A program made the translations under genes and the position numbers. 64,000 nt of DNA from Perognathus longimembris pacificus (Eukaryota; Chordata; Mammalia; Rodentia; Heteromyidae): assembly GCF_023159225.1 (NCBI RefSeq), contig NC_063168.1, forward strand, positions 66,629,398 to 66,693,397, given 5' to 3'. Below, piece by piece: positions 1-40,119 of the stretch (its first letter is position 1; each line of letters starts with the position of its first letter). A model generated the notes under the pieces. The model saw only the letters and a program-made list of their open reading frames with translations. It ran no database searches and was not told the origin of the DNA.

Positions 1-13
1 GACATTCAGTCTT

Positions 14-227
14 TTTTTTTTTTTTTTTTTGACAGTCCTGGGCCTTGGACTCAGGGCCTGAGCACTGTCCCTGGCTTCTTTTTGCTCAAGGCTAGCACTC
101 TGCCACTTGAGCCACAGTGCCACTTCTGGCCATTTTCTACATATGTGGTGCTGGGGAATCGAACCTAGCTAGGGCTTCATGTATATGAGGCAAACACTCT
201 TGCCACTAGGCCATATTCCTAGCCCGA
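14..227 (-). mobile_element. IDL-Geo SINE, antisense, with TSD
   Basis: T-tract then the Geo half and the ID half in reverse. The target-site duplication GACATTCAGTCTT is at 1-13 and again at 228-240, so it is a complete, young insertion in the WDR35 intron. Confidence 0.9.
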
Positions 228-569
228 GACATTCAGTCTTAACATTGAAATGTTAATGTCTTCTAGAGTGATAGCAGCAAGTATTTTTGGCCTCAGAGAC
301 TTCATACTCCATGTTTAGGGTCTTGATATGATAGCTCACTCACTTAGATAGTGAGCCTTCCTGCCTAATATTCATTGTTACATTTTTATGTATAAAATAT
401 ATAAATATTATGTCTGTTACAATTCCTTGCTAAAGGCTTAGGTTATAATTATTGAAGGTGTGTCATTTGAATATCTCTATTAGACTCATAACAAACAGCC
501 ATTCTAGGTTAAATTCTGTAGATCTTCAGATTATATTCTTTTTCTTTTAACATAAAAAATTTTCATGTT

Positions 570-960
570 GAATCTCATGGTGATAGGGTGAGAATCCAAC
601 TAATTTTTATCCAGACTGTTTTTGGGGCAGTATAGGATTTGGAATCCGAAACTTGTGCTTGGCAGGCGGGCAGCCTCTTGTGTAAGCCATGTTCCTGTCC
701 CTTTTTGCATTTTTGGTTTTTGAGTAGGGTTTTGCTTCTTACTTGACTGGCCTGGAGCATGGTCCTCCTGTTACTCTTCCTGGGTAGCTAGGATAATAGG
801 TGTGTGCCACCTCCCCCAACTAGGGCTCAGTCCCCACACGGGCGCTTCGCAGGTTCTTTTGCCGGGTCTGTGCTCAGATCACGTTCATCCTGGTCTCAGC
901 TTCCTCAGTCGTTAGAGTTCCAGGCATCAGCCACCACACCTGGCTCAGGTAGACTTTTAA
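570..960 (-). mobile_element. Old B1/dID-like SINE debris
   Basis: Two B1-like antisense tails (GGTAGCTAGGATAATAGG near 783; CAGCCACCACACCTGGCTC near 926) mark degraded SINEs. They are much more diverged than the IDL-Geo copies. Confidence 0.5.
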
Positions 961-1279
961 ACATAAAATTTAAATCTTTTCCTTTCATAAAATGGCAAAT
1001 ACTTGAGTGCCTGATTTGTATTTATGAGTCTTAAAACTTTTTAAAACAGTCTTACAGGCAGAAATTTTAACAAACAGTTCTTTCACTGCTCTGCAGCAAA
1101 CAGCCAAAGATTTAACTCCCTCCCCGCCCCACATATCCTGTAAAATTTCTTCCTAGTGTTTCTAAAACCAATTTTCAGAAGAATGGAGAGAAAAACAACA
1201 GTGAGGTGCTGTTTTTGTTTTGCTGTTTCTTCTCTCGACAATTCCTGTAGAATCTATTTTAAGGGCACTTGGGAGTAGA

Positions 1280-1630
1280 CTCAGAGCTTATGCTTGGGGG
1301 GGCGGGGGGAGCTGCTCTACCACTTGAACCACACCTCCGGCCCCTTTCTGCCTTGGTGATTTTTGAGGTATGGTTTCCCTTTATGTCTGGGCCAGCCTGG
1401 GCCAGCCTGAGCAGCGATCCTTGTGCTTCTCACGCTGCTGGGGATGACAGACACATTGCACCGAGCCATGGTGCTTTTCCTAGAGCAGGGATAACAGCTG
1501 TGCACTGCAGCACCCAGCCATTCGTGGAGATGGGGCCTTGGGAACTTTTATTCCCAGGTTGGGCTTCAACTGCAGTCCTCTATCTCTGCCTCCCAAGTAG
1601 CTTGAGCTACCATGCCCAACTGCGTAGGAT
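1280..1630 (-). mobile_element. Old B1-dID-type SINEs, antisense
   Basis: An antisense ID-like monomer (GCTCTACCACTTGAACCACA, near 1312) is followed by antisense B1-like sequence, and a second B1-like tail ends near 1625. The 171-codon open frame here is SINE-derived. Confidence 0.55.
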
Positions 1631-2854
1631 CCTTACATACCATGGCAGTGTGGTTTGTGGGGCTCTGTGGTACTCCATGTGGGAGTTTGCGTCGCCTCTT
1701 GGATGCTATTCTGTGGAGTCCTCACATGCTCTGCTGTACTTTCCTCCAGAGCACTTCTTTCCCTGCATAGTGGTTATTGATTAGCCTTTAAACTTCTTAA
1801 AGATCTGTACCTGGTTAATTCCCATATCCCTCGTACCTGACAATGTGCTGAACACATAACAAATGATTCTCGAATGCACAGTTATGTATTTTTTTTATCA
1901 TGCAAATAGTAAGTGAGCATTTAGCAAGTCATCACCGAGTGTATCTGTTTCCCATACCTGTAGTGGCCCCTAGGAGACATGAGAAGTAAATGGTGACACT
2001 TCTTCTAGAATGTTGAAGCACATAGCTGAGCTGCGGTCAGTGCGTGGAGCTGTGACTTGTCCCCCTGCAGTGTACAGGTGCTGGACAAATGGAGGGTGGC
2101 TAGTGAGGAAGCCAAGGCAACTTTTTTACTTAGAGAAGGCTGCACTTGGGCTGTGTGTGAATTGAGTGCTTCCTCAGGTGCTATTTTAAAGAGAGGAGAT
2201 ACTGTTCTTAGGGAAATGAAGGCATAAAAAGTGGCTGGAAAGTGCAGGTCACCTGGGCAGCCTGAGCCTGAACTTTCCCCATGTTGTCCAGAGCAAGATC
2301 TTGCTGAAAACACTTCAGCATAATTTCAGTTCACCTGCTTTTTAAAATGGCTAAGAAGTAACTACATGGAGAGTGGGGGAACATGGCAGACAGGCATTCC
2401 TTCCACTCAGTATTAAATTATTACAAGCAGCTTTTCCTTATTTATGAATTCCTAAATTGTTTCCAACTATTTTACATCCTAGCTTGGCTGGTAATGGTTA
2501 CCTGTTAGCATTACCAAGTTCAGTTAATGGAAGCATAATTATTTTTTTTCTCCAATAATCTTTGTAGAGCTTTAGATTTTTTTCTTTCCAGATGTGAAGT
2601 ATTTGAGTCAGTTATGAGGTTCTCTTTGAGCTTTTTTTTCTCAGAGGCTTCATCTAGGTGTAACATATACCTTACAGATCTGTCAAATGTTATAGAAACG
2701 TCATTATTTACCCATGAAATTGCTACTGTATTATACTAAAGAACTTATGTTTTAGATATATTTGTGTTTGTTTGGGGAATGTGTACATTTTAGATAATAG
2801 AAGTACCAATGTCAACCCTAGGTACCATTTCCTAGCCTTTTAAAGGGCCAGCTG

Positions 2855-2970
2855 GCTCCGGTGGGTAAGGTACTGATCCTGGAGCTACAGTGACTGGATT
2901 GTATGCAGCTCTGCCATTTTCTAGTGATATGACATAGGCAAATTATAGTTACGCATGCCACGTTTTGTTT
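2855..2970 (+). mobile_element. MIR SINE fragment
   Basis: The series 'ctgatcctggagctacagtg' ... 'gctctgccattttctagtga' ... 'ggcaaattatagtta' matches the 5' half of mammalian-wide MIR. Confidence 0.65.
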
Positions 2971-3044
2971 TTCTTTTCTTTCTTATCTTCTAAATGTTGA
3001 CAGTATTGCCTGCCCTACATATTGGTTGCCTGGTAATTATTATG

Positions 3045-3230
3045 TATTTTTGCCAGACACCATGCTATACTTTATGCTGATTTTTCTCCTTGAATTATTA
3101 AAACAACCCTATAGGCTTGGTATCATTATCACCTTCCATTTACAACAGGTAAAACTAAGGTTCAGATGACAAATAATTTATCCAGGACCACAGTTAACAA
3201 ATGGCTGTGTTTTGAATTTGAGAAGTCTGG
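3045..3230 (-). mobile_element. MIR SINE fragment, antisense
   Basis: The order 'caaccctataggcttggtat', a Cattttacaga-like segment, 'aaactaaggttcagatgac', 'ccaggaccacagttaacaaa' is antisense MIR. Confidence 0.7.
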
Positions 3231-3822
3231 TTCTTCTTTGAATCACTTACATTTTGATTTTGACTTTAACTGTCAACCTTTGGGGAAGTATTTAGGATGT
3301 ATCCAAAAGAAAGAGCATGAGTGTGTGTAATTGTGGTTAAACCCATAGTTGGAAAAGTGCTTTTATATGTGTAGGAAAAATAATGTTTTCCCAGACAGAA
3401 GGTAGTAAATGTTTACACACTTACTTCAAGTCACACTAGGCCTATAATAGTTGCCAACTTCAGAGTATTCATGATGAAATTTACCAAATTTTTATTAAGT
3501 AAATGTCTTAGTAGTATTTAATGTCCTTGAAAGAACACAATGGGCCAGGCGTGAATGCCCTCTGGAGGCTTAGCTGCCATTGTCTTTTGTTCTTTCCAAG
3601 AAAGGCTTTGTGCTCCCTCTAGAGGTCATCAACAGTATACATTTTGAATAGAAGAAAAAAATCTTATTAATTGTAATGAAAAAAATTAAACGAGTCAATT
3701 ATACTGTTGCTTAGAATATAAAACTATTGAATTAGAACGCTCAAATTGTTAATATCCTCAAATAACATCATAGCATTAGGCAAGTCTTGCTCTCTTTGTC
3801 CTAGATTCAAAACACTGTGCCT

Positions 3823-4040
3823 GGGGCTTAGCTGTAGAGTGCTTGCCTAGCATGCATGAAGCCCTGGGTTCAATTCCTCAGCACCACATAAACAGAAAGA
3901 GCCGGAAGTGATGCAGTGGCTCAAGTCGTAGAGGGCTAGCCTTAAGCAAAAAGAAGCCAGGGTCAGTGCTCTGGCCCTGAGTTCAAGCCCCAGGATTGGC
4001 AGAAAAATACAACCCCCCCCCAAAAAAAAACAAACAAAAA
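3823..4040 (+). mobile_element. IDL-Geo SINE, sense
   Basis: ID-like head (GGGGCTTAGCTGTAGAGTGC), Geo half and an A-rich tail containing a C10-like run. Older than the perfect copies. Confidence 0.85.
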
Positions 4041-4579
4041 AAGAAAGCTTTGTGCCTTGAACTCCATAAATGATTGCTTCTATTTAACATAATACTTTTG
4101 TTCTGACCATACTAATCATTACTTTGGCTAGTAATAGAAAATGTTATACAGCTTTAAGTATTCATGAATTTAGAAAACAGCACTAAAACTATCTTATATT
4201 GAGGAGTGTTTTTACTTTTATGTGAATATATATTTAATTTTGTAGTATTTATTTTGCATTTTGTGGTTGTGGATGAGCTATTTTTCCCACCTTAGTTTTT
4301 TAAAGTATAATTGTATTTGATGAGTTCCATATAGTTCATAAAAGTTCACACAGTAAGAACTCAATTAAATATTCTCTAAGAAATAGAACAGATGAGAAAA
4401 CTACCTCTTTGGAAGATATGTTCCTAATTAGCAGTGAAGTTAGGAGAATTTTCTAGGCCACCATGGAGATATATAAGACATAAGGAACAAGGGAAGAAGG
4501 GCTGGATTTCAATTATCCATTTATTCATTACTTAATGAAAGTATGCTTTGTGTGCACATGCGCGCACACATGCATGTTG

Positions 4580-4807
4580 GTCCACAAGCTTGAACTGAGG
4601 GTTCAGGGCCTGGGTGCTGTTCCTGGCTTTTTTGTTCAAGGCTACCAATCTACTACTTGAGCCACAACTTTACTTCTGGCCTTTTGGTAAGATTAATTGG
4701 AAATAAGATTCTTACAGGCTTTTTTGCTTGGATCAGCTTTGAGCCATGATCTTCAGATCTCAGCCTTCTGAGTATCTAGGATTAGAGGCATGGCTCCAGT
4801 GCCAGGA
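4580..4807 (-). mobile_element. B1-Geo SINE, antisense
   Basis: Antisense Geo half followed by an antisense B1 part (GATCTTCAGATCTCAGCC ... GGATTAGAGGCATGGC). Moderately diverged. Confidence 0.8.
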
Positions 4808-4814
4808 CTTTTAT

Positions 4815-5720
4815 TTCTGTTTTTTGAATATTGTGAATAACGATATTATTAACATTTGTGTATGAGTTTGGACATATGTTTTTATAGCAGTTTAATTTTA
4901 TTCACATAGTTGTCATTAAAAGTTTAACCCATTTATAAAGATGTTCTTGCTGTCCTAACATCCTTTGTTTTTCTTCTCTCACAAATAAGACTCCCATTAC
5001 AGCACGGAAATCACATCTCTAATGGATGTGTATTTAATTTCTTTTCAGTTTATACCTGGCGCTGGTTAGGGCAGATAATAACTCTACATTTAACACGTCG
5101 AGGGACTGCCAACCTCTTTCAAAGTGGATTTGACTAATTCAGCATTCCTTCACGTCCTGGTCATCACTGTCACTGTCTGACTCTGACTCTGGCTGTCCTA
5201 GTGGACAGTAGTCAAGTGCTAGCTCATGGTGGCTTTCATTTGCACTTCCTGATGGCTGATGATGTTTGCCATCTTTTCATCTGCTTCATGGTTATTTGTA
5301 CATCACCATTGGAGAACTATCTACTTGTATCTTTTACCTATTTTTTAAATTGGGCTATTTGTCTCTTACTACTGAATTTTAAGAGTTCATTATAAGGAGA
5401 TGCAGTCATCGTATTCTGTATACACGATGTAAAAATGAACTATGAAATCATATATTTGAGATCTGATTCCTTGTTAGACATATGATTTGTAAATATTTTC
5501 CATTTTATGGTTTGTCTTTTCATTTTCTTCATGGTGTCATTTTTTTTAATTTGAGGAAGCCCAATTTGTTACTTGTATGTTTGGCATCGTATCTAAGACA
5601 TGTCTAAATTTTTAAAAAAGTGTTCTATAGTTTTAGCTCCTGCATTTGGGCATTTGATCTATTTGAGTTAGTGTTTTCGTATGATCTTATAATCTTTTGA
5701 TTCTTTTCTGCTTTGAAGAC
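4815..5720 (+). mobile_element. Old LINE-1 (L1M-type) fragment
   Basis: The text around 5235-5590 follows the familiar order of an old mammalian L1 3' region: 'cttcctgatggctgatgatg', 'gagttcattataaggag', 'tttgtaaatattttccattt', 'ggtttgtcttttcattttct', 'gtatctaagac'. No open reading frame remains. Confidence 0.65.
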
Positions 5721-5823
5721 TGTGGGAGGTGTTTTGAAACTGTGGGTAGATTGTAAAGTGAGTCAGACAGACTCCATGATTTATATAGTGTGCTGCAGCA
5801 CATTCTTTGATTCTGTATAATGA

Positions 5824-27484
<21,661 letters not shown>

Positions 27485-28100
27485 AGATGATCTATATGTA
27501 ATTGCAAAATATATGTTGCTTTACCTGTATATCTAATAATGTTGAGTTCCATGAGTTTTGTATGAAAATCAGTGCCACCATTTTATGGTTGTATTTTTTA
27601 CACAAAATATAAAGATAATAAGTTTTGCACAAAAATACAATTGTGAAATGGATATGGGCTTTATTTTACCTAAATCAATTATTTATGTATGTTGTTTATG
27701 ATACCATGGAAATACTGCAGATAAATATTTTTATCACGATGTCAAGGAAGTGAGGGTGTAGGAGGAATAGGAGTGGGAACACTGAATAGAGTGAAGCAAC
27801 TATAGTGTGAAATGAGCTTCATTTTTGCTTTACTTTAAGTAAGAATTGACTGTTTTATATGTGTTTTCAGAAGATGACATTTTAAAGCATTTTTAAGGAA
27901 CTGAGTTGTTTCATTAAAATTTTTTTTTCCATCTCAAGAGAAGGCATTTGGTATTTACTCTTTTGTATTGTTCAGAAAGCTTGGGCTTTGCTTAGGAAAT
28001 AAAAGTTTCTACAGAAACAATCATTTTGTTACAGTGCTGCTTGAAACATTGTCACAGATGCATCCTTCATTTAATAAAGTGTCTTGTTCTGTGTGTGTGA
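27485..28100 (+). other. WDR35: WDR35 3'UTR (putative)
   Basis: AT-rich sequence after the WDR35 stop, with no repeat that I recognise. The end is placed just past the AATAAA at 28073. Longer forms could use the signals at 28248 or just after it. Confidence 0.6.
28073..28078 (+). terminator. Candidate WDR35 poly(A) signal AATAAA
   Basis: An AATAAA 589 nt past the WDR35 stop is followed about 15 nt later by a GU-rich run (TTCTGTGTGTGTGAG), the usual downstream element. Other AATAAA copies lie at 27998 and 28248. The choice among them is inference. Confidence 0.5.
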
Positions 28101-28845
28101 GATTCTTTCTTGATACCTATTTTGATTTATTATTGATTTAGAAGAGGGAAAATGCCCTCAGTAACAGATAAATTTCTTACCTCTTTATACAGCTGTTTTG
28201 TGAAGTCACATGCTCCTGTTTTGTGGCAAAAGACTTAAAAACTATTTAATAAAGATTTCCTTAAATTTGGCTGATACTCAACGAGGCAATAAAATAAAGT
28301 ATGCTACATTGGTATTGTAGTTTATACTTAGGTTAACTCACTTCCCTCCATGTCACATTTAATAATTTTATGCACGCACACCTGTTGCAGAGTGAGAATA
28401 ATGAGCTAGAAGAGGCTTAGAGTCCAGGGGCATTTAGGAAACATTAAAAGAAAAGGTGGAGTCTTTGAAGTCTGTCTGTGCTAATATATCTGGTGGGAAA
28501 TTACCTTGGTACAATGGAATGATTCCAATTCCAAACAAGCTGTCTGCAGCAGAAAGGCCTAAAAAGCAAGTAAGGGTGCACGTCCTTTTTTTTAACCCCA
28601 GAAAAACACTAGCTTGCTTAACAATTTTTTTTTGTGGTCTTTCAATTTCTCATTTCTACTGGCCGTATATACGTACGTGTATATATTATACGTATATATG
28701 TATCACTGCATCACCTTCGTTTTCGGTGGCAAAAAGCTTTCCTTTTAAAAATGAAAGCGAAAAGTACGTAATTCAAACCTTATTGAAGACCTGGCATGGA
28801 AATAGTGTCAGATGCATTTTTATTTTCTTTACTTCCTGAGCCAAT
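28101..28845. other. Spacer between WDR35 3' end and TTC32 CpG island
   Basis: AT-rich spacer with extra AATAAA motifs near 28248 and 28290 and a TATACGTATA-like palindromic stretch at 28667-28703. An open frame beginning at a GTG at 28456 ends near a donor-like CAA|gtaagg at 28569, but it has no convincing acceptor or recognised homology. Confidence 0.5.
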
Positions 28846-29059
28846 CAGGACAAACTGAATTCCTGACGGGCGCGGGAGCGAAGGCTCGGGGCAGCGCAGG
28901 ATTCAAGCCTCGCCCAGTCGCCCAGGACAAGGTTGGATTCGGACTGAGGCCCAAAGAACACGCAGCTCTCAGGACCTGGTCTACTGGTGACCCGGAAGCA
29001 GTGTTCGGCGCACCGGAAGGACTTCACCGTTTCCGGGCAGGTTCCACACACCGCGGGCA

Positions 29060-29073
29060 CGGAAGTCACGTCA
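29060..29073 (+). promoter_or_regulatory. Adjacent ETS and CRE-like motifs
   Basis: CGGAAGT (29060-29066) overlaps TCACGTCA (29066-29073), one mismatch from the CRE TGACGTCA. An ETS-CRE pair is common in CpG-island promoters. Occupancy is inference. Confidence 0.4.
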
Positions 29074-29116
29074 GACCTCCCGACCTGCAGCCGTTTGGGC
29101 TCTTCCGGGAAGCTAG

Positions 29117-34992
<5,876 letters not shown>

Positions 34993-35408
34993 AATTTTTA
35001 ATTTAATTGAAATATTAACTCATGGTCCTTATACTGATTGGCTCAAATTTAAAGTAAGTGCTGAGCTATTTTAATTTATATTTAAGATAAAGGAATTCAT
35101 GAACTAGCATTAAGGTTAAATAATACATTTAAGGTTGTTAATTTCAGGTTGAGAAATTATGTCAAATACTTTGCCTCTTATAAAGTATAAGTAAATCATA
35201 TTAATGTATAAACATATATTATTACAGTAAAATACCTCAAGCAATGTGTGGTATTTTCTTTAGTAAAACTTTTTCATTTTTTTATCTTTTTATTTCCAAC
35301 TTTAAAATTTTTTCATGTAAAGCTTATAGTACAATCAAGCCCTATAAATTCTTCATCAATTAGCATTATGACATATTTGCTTTTTAATCTGTATTTAAAA
35401 ATACAACT
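34993..35408. other. Downstream of the TTC32 stop
   Basis: AT-rich, probably 3'UTR and early intergenic DNA. No AATAAA was seen. A segment from 35260, continuing at 35755-35870 beyond a SINE, may be an old LINE. Confidence 0.4.
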
Positions 35409-35411
35409 TCT

Positions 35412-35620
35412 TTTTTTTTTTTTTTTTGGCCAGTCCTGGGCCTTGGACTCAGGGCCTGAGTACTGTCCCTGGCTTCTTCCCGCTCAAGGCTAGCACTCTG
35501 CCACTTGAGCCACAGCGCCGCTTCTGGCCGTTTTTCTGTATATGTGGTGCTGGGGAATCGAACCTAGGGCCTCGTGTATCCGAGGCAGGCACTCTTGCCG
35601 CTAGGCTATATCCCCAGCCC
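35412..35620 (-). mobile_element. IDL-Geo SINE, antisense, with TSD
   Basis: A complete copy. The 15-bp TSD AAAATACAACTTCTT is at 35397-35411 and 35621-35635. Confidence 0.93.
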
Positions 35621-35650
35621 AAAATACAACTTCTTGTTAAGCCATTTGAG

Positions 35651-35760
35651 AATAAAATGCAGACATCACAATACTTCCCCCCTAAGTATTTCAGCCTGTG
35701 TCTTTCAAAAATAAAGACAACCTTCTTTGTAGTCACCATACCATTAAAACTTGTAATAAA
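35651..35760 (+). terminator. Candidate TTC32 poly(A) signals
   Basis: AATAAA occurs at 35651, 35710 and 35755, downstream of a young antisense SINE. No AATAAA was seen between the TTC32 stop and that SINE, so the ancestral signal may be a variant or one of these. Assignment is uncertain. Confidence 0.3.
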
Positions 35761-36097
35761 ATTAGCAATTCTATAGTATCTTCCATATCCAGGCCATATT
35801 CAAATGTTTCCAATTATTTCCAGAATGTGTTATAACTTCTGAGTCTATGCAGCCAGCCAGGTTTTGTTGAGTCCTGTTCTGACATTTAGCCATGCTGTCA
35901 CAGTACTTCATTTGAGAGTTTCATGTAGTTGGGTTAGAGAGACAGAGCACTCAGACTTAAAAATAAACACACATCCTACAGGAGAAGAGTTTGAATGAAA
36001 GAATTTAACCCACAATTGATTTTCTTTAGGAAGTATTGGTAAGATAGATTAAGATTTAAATATTGATCATAGTTTCCTGTCTCTGGGTAATGATGGT

Positions 36098-36172
36098 AAT
36101 TATTGCCACAGCTGGCGATAGCTGGGTATTTACTGTAAGCCAAGCACTGTTTGGATGCTTTATAATGAGGGT
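36098..36172 (-). mobile_element. MIR SINE fragment, antisense
   Basis: 'gctgggtatttactgtaagc', 'caagcactgtttggatgc', 'tttataatgagg' follows antisense MIR. Confidence 0.55.
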
Positions 36173-36785
36173 GTGGGGGTGGACAGAGAGGTCCAGAATG
36201 AACAAAAACATATAAATAGGAAACTTAAACTTTGTTTTATTTGGGTACTGCCAACAAATGATTGTGCTCTCAGGGTTTTAAGACCTGGGAAGAGCATGGA
36301 GAGAAAGGCCAAAGCTAGCATATCCCATCAATGGTTGGAGATTTTTATAGTTGTGGTTTGGCTTTCAAAGTTACAGACCCTCCACTTGAGCTCTGCCAAC
36401 CTAGTTTATGACTGCCTCGGGAAGGCTGTTGTGGGGTGGAAATTACACCCCTTGAGAGAGGAAAAACCGTGCTTGCCTGGCATCTCCAAGGAGGAACCGG
36501 GCCGCAGTTGCAGTCACCATTATGCTTAGCGGGTTCTTTGAGTAAAAGCGGTCTCCAGAAGCAGATAAAGTATGTGGCCCGCATGTAGTTCTCAAACTGT
36601 ATCTGAAAAGCCAGCCAGAATATCAGCTTGTTATAGGTAAAGGAATAGAAAGAGGAAGCTAAGTGTGGTGGCCAGAAACCCAAAGTCTCTTGTCTCTTGT
36701 ATTTCTAGAATAATACACATTTTCCAATATGATTTATCTGTTTTTGGTTATATCTTTGAAAGGATTTATAAAGTTATATGGAAAC

Positions 36786-36992
36786 GTGGCTGGGGGTATG
36801 GCCTAGTGGCAAGAGTACTTGCCTTGTATACATGAAGACCTGGGTTCAATTCCTCAGCACCACATATACAGAAAAAACTGCCAGAAGTGGCGCTGTGGCT
36901 CAAGTGGCAGAGTGCTAGCCTTGAGCAAAGAGAAGCCAGGGACAGTGCTCAGGCCCTGAGTCCAAGGCCCAGGACTGGCCAAAAAAAAAAAA
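36786..36992 (+). mobile_element. IDL-Geo SINE, sense, with TSD
   Basis: A complete copy. The 16-bp TSD AAAGTTATATGGAAAC is at 36770-36785 and 36993-37008. Confidence 0.93.
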
Positions 36993-37028
36993 AAAGTTAT
37001 ATGGAAACAAAAATCCCTTTTAAGAAAG

Positions 37029-37289
37029 CTCTTTCTTCCTTTTCTTTTTCTTTCTCCTTCCTTCCTTCCTTCCTTCCTTCCTTCCTTCCTTCCTTCCTTC
37101 CTTCCTTCCTTCCTTCCTTCCTTCCTTCCTTCCTTCCTCCCTCCCTCCCTCCCTCCCTTCCTCCCTCCCTCTCCCTCCCTCCTCTTCCTCCTCCTCTTCC
37201 TCCTCCTCCCTTTCTCCTCCTCCTCCTCTTCTCCTCCTCCTCCTCTCTTTTCCTCCTCCTCCTCTCTTTTCCTCCTCCTCCTCCTCCTC
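37029..37289. repeat. 261-nt uninterrupted homopyrimidine tract
   Basis: (CCTT)n for about 90 nt, then CCCT and CTC/CCT units, without a purine on the + strand from 37029 to 37289. It starts 20 nt beyond the TSD of the preceding SINE. Confidence 0.97.
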
Positions 37290-38420
37290 ATCTTTGGGGA
37301 GCTTAAAATAATTGTTCAGATAATTAAATACTTAAATAATAAACAACTTTATTTTCTTTTAGCTCATCTTAATTTTTGGCTATCATCAGATATAATACGA
37401 AAATAAAACTTGTTGAAAATTTTTTATTTGATTTGCTAGTTTTATTATTCAAAAAATTTTCATTTCTCAGAAAAAAAATCACCAAAGTTCAGAGTCAACA
37501 TACAGTGAGGGTCTCCGCCAGGCACTTCTTTTCCTCTTACTAGAAATAGCTAAGGAATAATGCATTTATTCCATTTATCTCCTTCAAGCATTATACATTC
37601 AGATTTGATGCTTCTTGGCTAAATAATACCCTTGATATTTTCCTTCAAGATACTGTTTTATGTTCGTTATTGTTCTTCTTGCCTACATTTCAATTTTTGT
37701 TGTTCTTTATCTACTAGAAAAGTACCCATACCGTATTGTCTTCCCATTTTATTTTTCCTCTGTAAAAACAAAGCAGAAAAGAGTTTTGACTTGTTACAAG
37801 AATTGTCTTTTACCAAGTACAGTAAAATGGAACGAATAGACGGAAGTTACTTTTTGAGTCTAGAAAGTTATTCTAAACTCAGAAGCATGGGGCTATTTGT
37901 CTTCTAAAACGCTGGAACTGAATGAGGCCCACAGACTGAGTTTGTGGTAGCAAATTACAGGACAGCTGCTAGAAAAGCAAACTTGTTCTCTAATAGTCAT
38001 CACAAATGGTTCTTCTCTGTATGTCTGCTGGGTTCCTAGCCTTCTCTGGCACCTCTGCTCTAAGCAGTCTTGGTCTTCTGCCACTTCGCAGGTCATGAGT
38101 GAAATGTATTCTATCGCTGTCCCTTAGAGGACATCTGCTCACCATTTACACTGACTCTTGTCTCAGTGTCTCCATCTTTGCTCAGTCTTGTCTCCTTAAA
38201 AATTTGTCAAGATTATAAGCTTAATGACTTCGGTTTGTCCCTGAAAATGCTTCTAGGTGAATAATCAATAATGAAAAAAATCTTTCTGATAACTAATCAG
38301 ATAATGTCCGGAATTCCATTTTATCTCACAATATCCACAGATAGATGTTCTCACAGATAGAAAAGTCAATTGGGCCATGAAAACAAATGTCTTCAATGAC
38401 AATATGAAAGTAAGAAAGTC
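37290..38420. other. Intergenic, unassigned
   Basis: AT-rich intergenic DNA without a gene or a repeat that I can name. Confidence 0.4.
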
Positions 38421-38424
38421 TGGG

Positions 38425-38545
38425 AAATAGAAGTGTGGCTCAAATGGTAGCGCTCCAGCCTTGAGCAAAAGAAAGCCAAGCAGGCATGTGAGGCCCTGAG
38501 TTCAACCCCAGTACTGGCAACGATAACAACAACAAAAATAAATAA
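38425..38545 (+). mobile_element. Geo-half SINE fragment, sense
   Basis: 'gtgtggctcaaatggtag' ... 'ggccctgagttcaacccca' with an A-rich CAACAACA tail. Confidence 0.7.
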
Positions 38546-38589
38546 AGCAAGCAGTCAGCTGTTACAGTATGAATGTTTACTGTTTTTTT

Positions 38590-38720
38590 TCCTGATGGGT
38601 TGAAAGAACAGATTTATTGAGATATAATTCATTCATTTGAAGTATATAGCTAAATGCTTTTAAAATATTTAATATATTCAGAGGTTCGTTACCATTTTAC
38701 AACACTCATTTATCAAGCTT
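38590..38720. mobile_element. Old LINE-1-like fragment
   Basis: 'tttattgagatataattcat' ... 'accattttacaacactcatt' is a recognisable old mammalian LINE motif pair. Short. Confidence 0.45.
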
Positions 38721-38773
38721 TGGAAGCCTCATAGTCAGCTCGCATGCAAAGAGTACTTAACAAAATTCAAACC

Positions 38774-38985
38774 CAGGGCTGGGAATATGGCCTACTGGTA
38801 GAGTGCTTGCTTTGCATAAATGAAGCCCTGGGTTCAGTTCCTCAGCACCACATATATAGAAAACAGCCAGAAGTGGCGCTGTGGCTCAAGTGGTAGAGTG
38901 ATAACTTTGAGCAAAAAGAAGCCAGGGACAGTGCTCAGGCCCTGAGTCCAAGCCCTAGGACTGGCAAAAAAATAAAACAAAACAA
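38774..38985 (+). mobile_element. IDL-Geo SINE, sense
   Basis: A complete copy starting 'gggctgggaatatggcctac', with an A-rich tail of AACA units. A TSD is not clear. Confidence 0.88.
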
Positions 38986-40119
38986 AGCAAAAAGAATTAT
39001 AACAAGGTAAAAACAAATCCATATAGTATAAAAAAAGATTAAAAAATCCTAAAAGGAGGTTAAAAAAGCTAATTGGAAATTATGGCCTGGAAGTATTCAT
39101 ATAACAGTAAAAATCAGAGTACAACTGTATTACCCCAGGCTTGCTTGCCAGCATACAACCATGTATACAGCAATGATATAAAGACTTTTAAATTTTTACC
39201 ACAGAAGCTGAGGCTGAGAAATGCAGTAACATGTCCAAAATTATGTCCAAAATCCATATAAGTATTTGAAACTGTAATTAGTATCAATTGATTTTTTTTT
39301 GTTGTTGTTGCTGGCTTGGCATTAGCTCAAAGCAGATATGTAGACCATGTTTTTCATCCTGATTTAAAAAAATGTAATGGCTTTCATAAGTTGCTGATTA
39401 AATATTTCAGTACCCATCAAGGTGAGTATAAAAACAGTGTTAAAATTTATTTCATTTTTATAATGGAACATGATTGCAATGCTAGAAGTGCTTGTTGGTC
39501 ATTTTTCCTTCCTGATTGAAAACAGACAGGAAAGATGGTGAAAAGAAGATTAATATTAAGGGCAAAGTCTCATTTGGAAACTTGAAAGCCATGGCTGCCA
39601 ATATGTAAATTTGTATCTTATGTTAAGGACAAGAATCCATGTTCCTTCAAAATCACAGTGAGCAGAATCTAGCCGACCCACCCAAGTGCCATTAATTCTC
39701 CTCTTGCTTCGGGCCCAGACTCTGAGGTTATGTGTAACTTGTGGGTTTTTTTTTCCCCAGGGGGCATGCAAATGAATTCTGTTTCCAGAAAAGAAAACCC
39801 AAAGGTTTTATTGTCCTAAACAACACCAACAGTTTTGCATGTAACCTGGCAGCTCTGTTCCTGAATCTTTCCTTGTCCATAAGTATGCACTCTTCAGATG
39901 TCTTACCATCCCTGTGGATGGCTAAGTTTAATCATTGATTAAGCTTATCACGTTTACATTCTATATTCTTGTCTTGTATAACTTTATTTGTTTCATATTT
40001 TAACAACACTTGAAAAAAACGAATACCTTAAATAGTGCTTATCATTATAAGGTCATTTATATTATTTTTAGCAGGAAAGTTTCTGTTTCTTTAAAATACG
40101 CAATGATTTGTATTGTGGC
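38986..40119. other. Intergenic, unassigned
   Basis: AT-rich sequence. An open frame at 39316-39519 has no recognisable homology. No repeat identified. Confidence 0.4.

Noticed and set aside
1269..1784. 171-codon open frame
   Set aside because: It runs through antisense ID/B1-like SINE sequence and shows no protein domain.
28456..28839. Open frame with a donor-like CAA|gtaagg at 28569, between the two genes
   Set aside because: It starts at a GTG, has no acceptor upstream and no recognisable homology.
39316..39519. Open frame ending near a possible donor (caag|gtgagta)
   Set aside because: AT-rich, no start context, no recognisable homology and no neighbouring exon.
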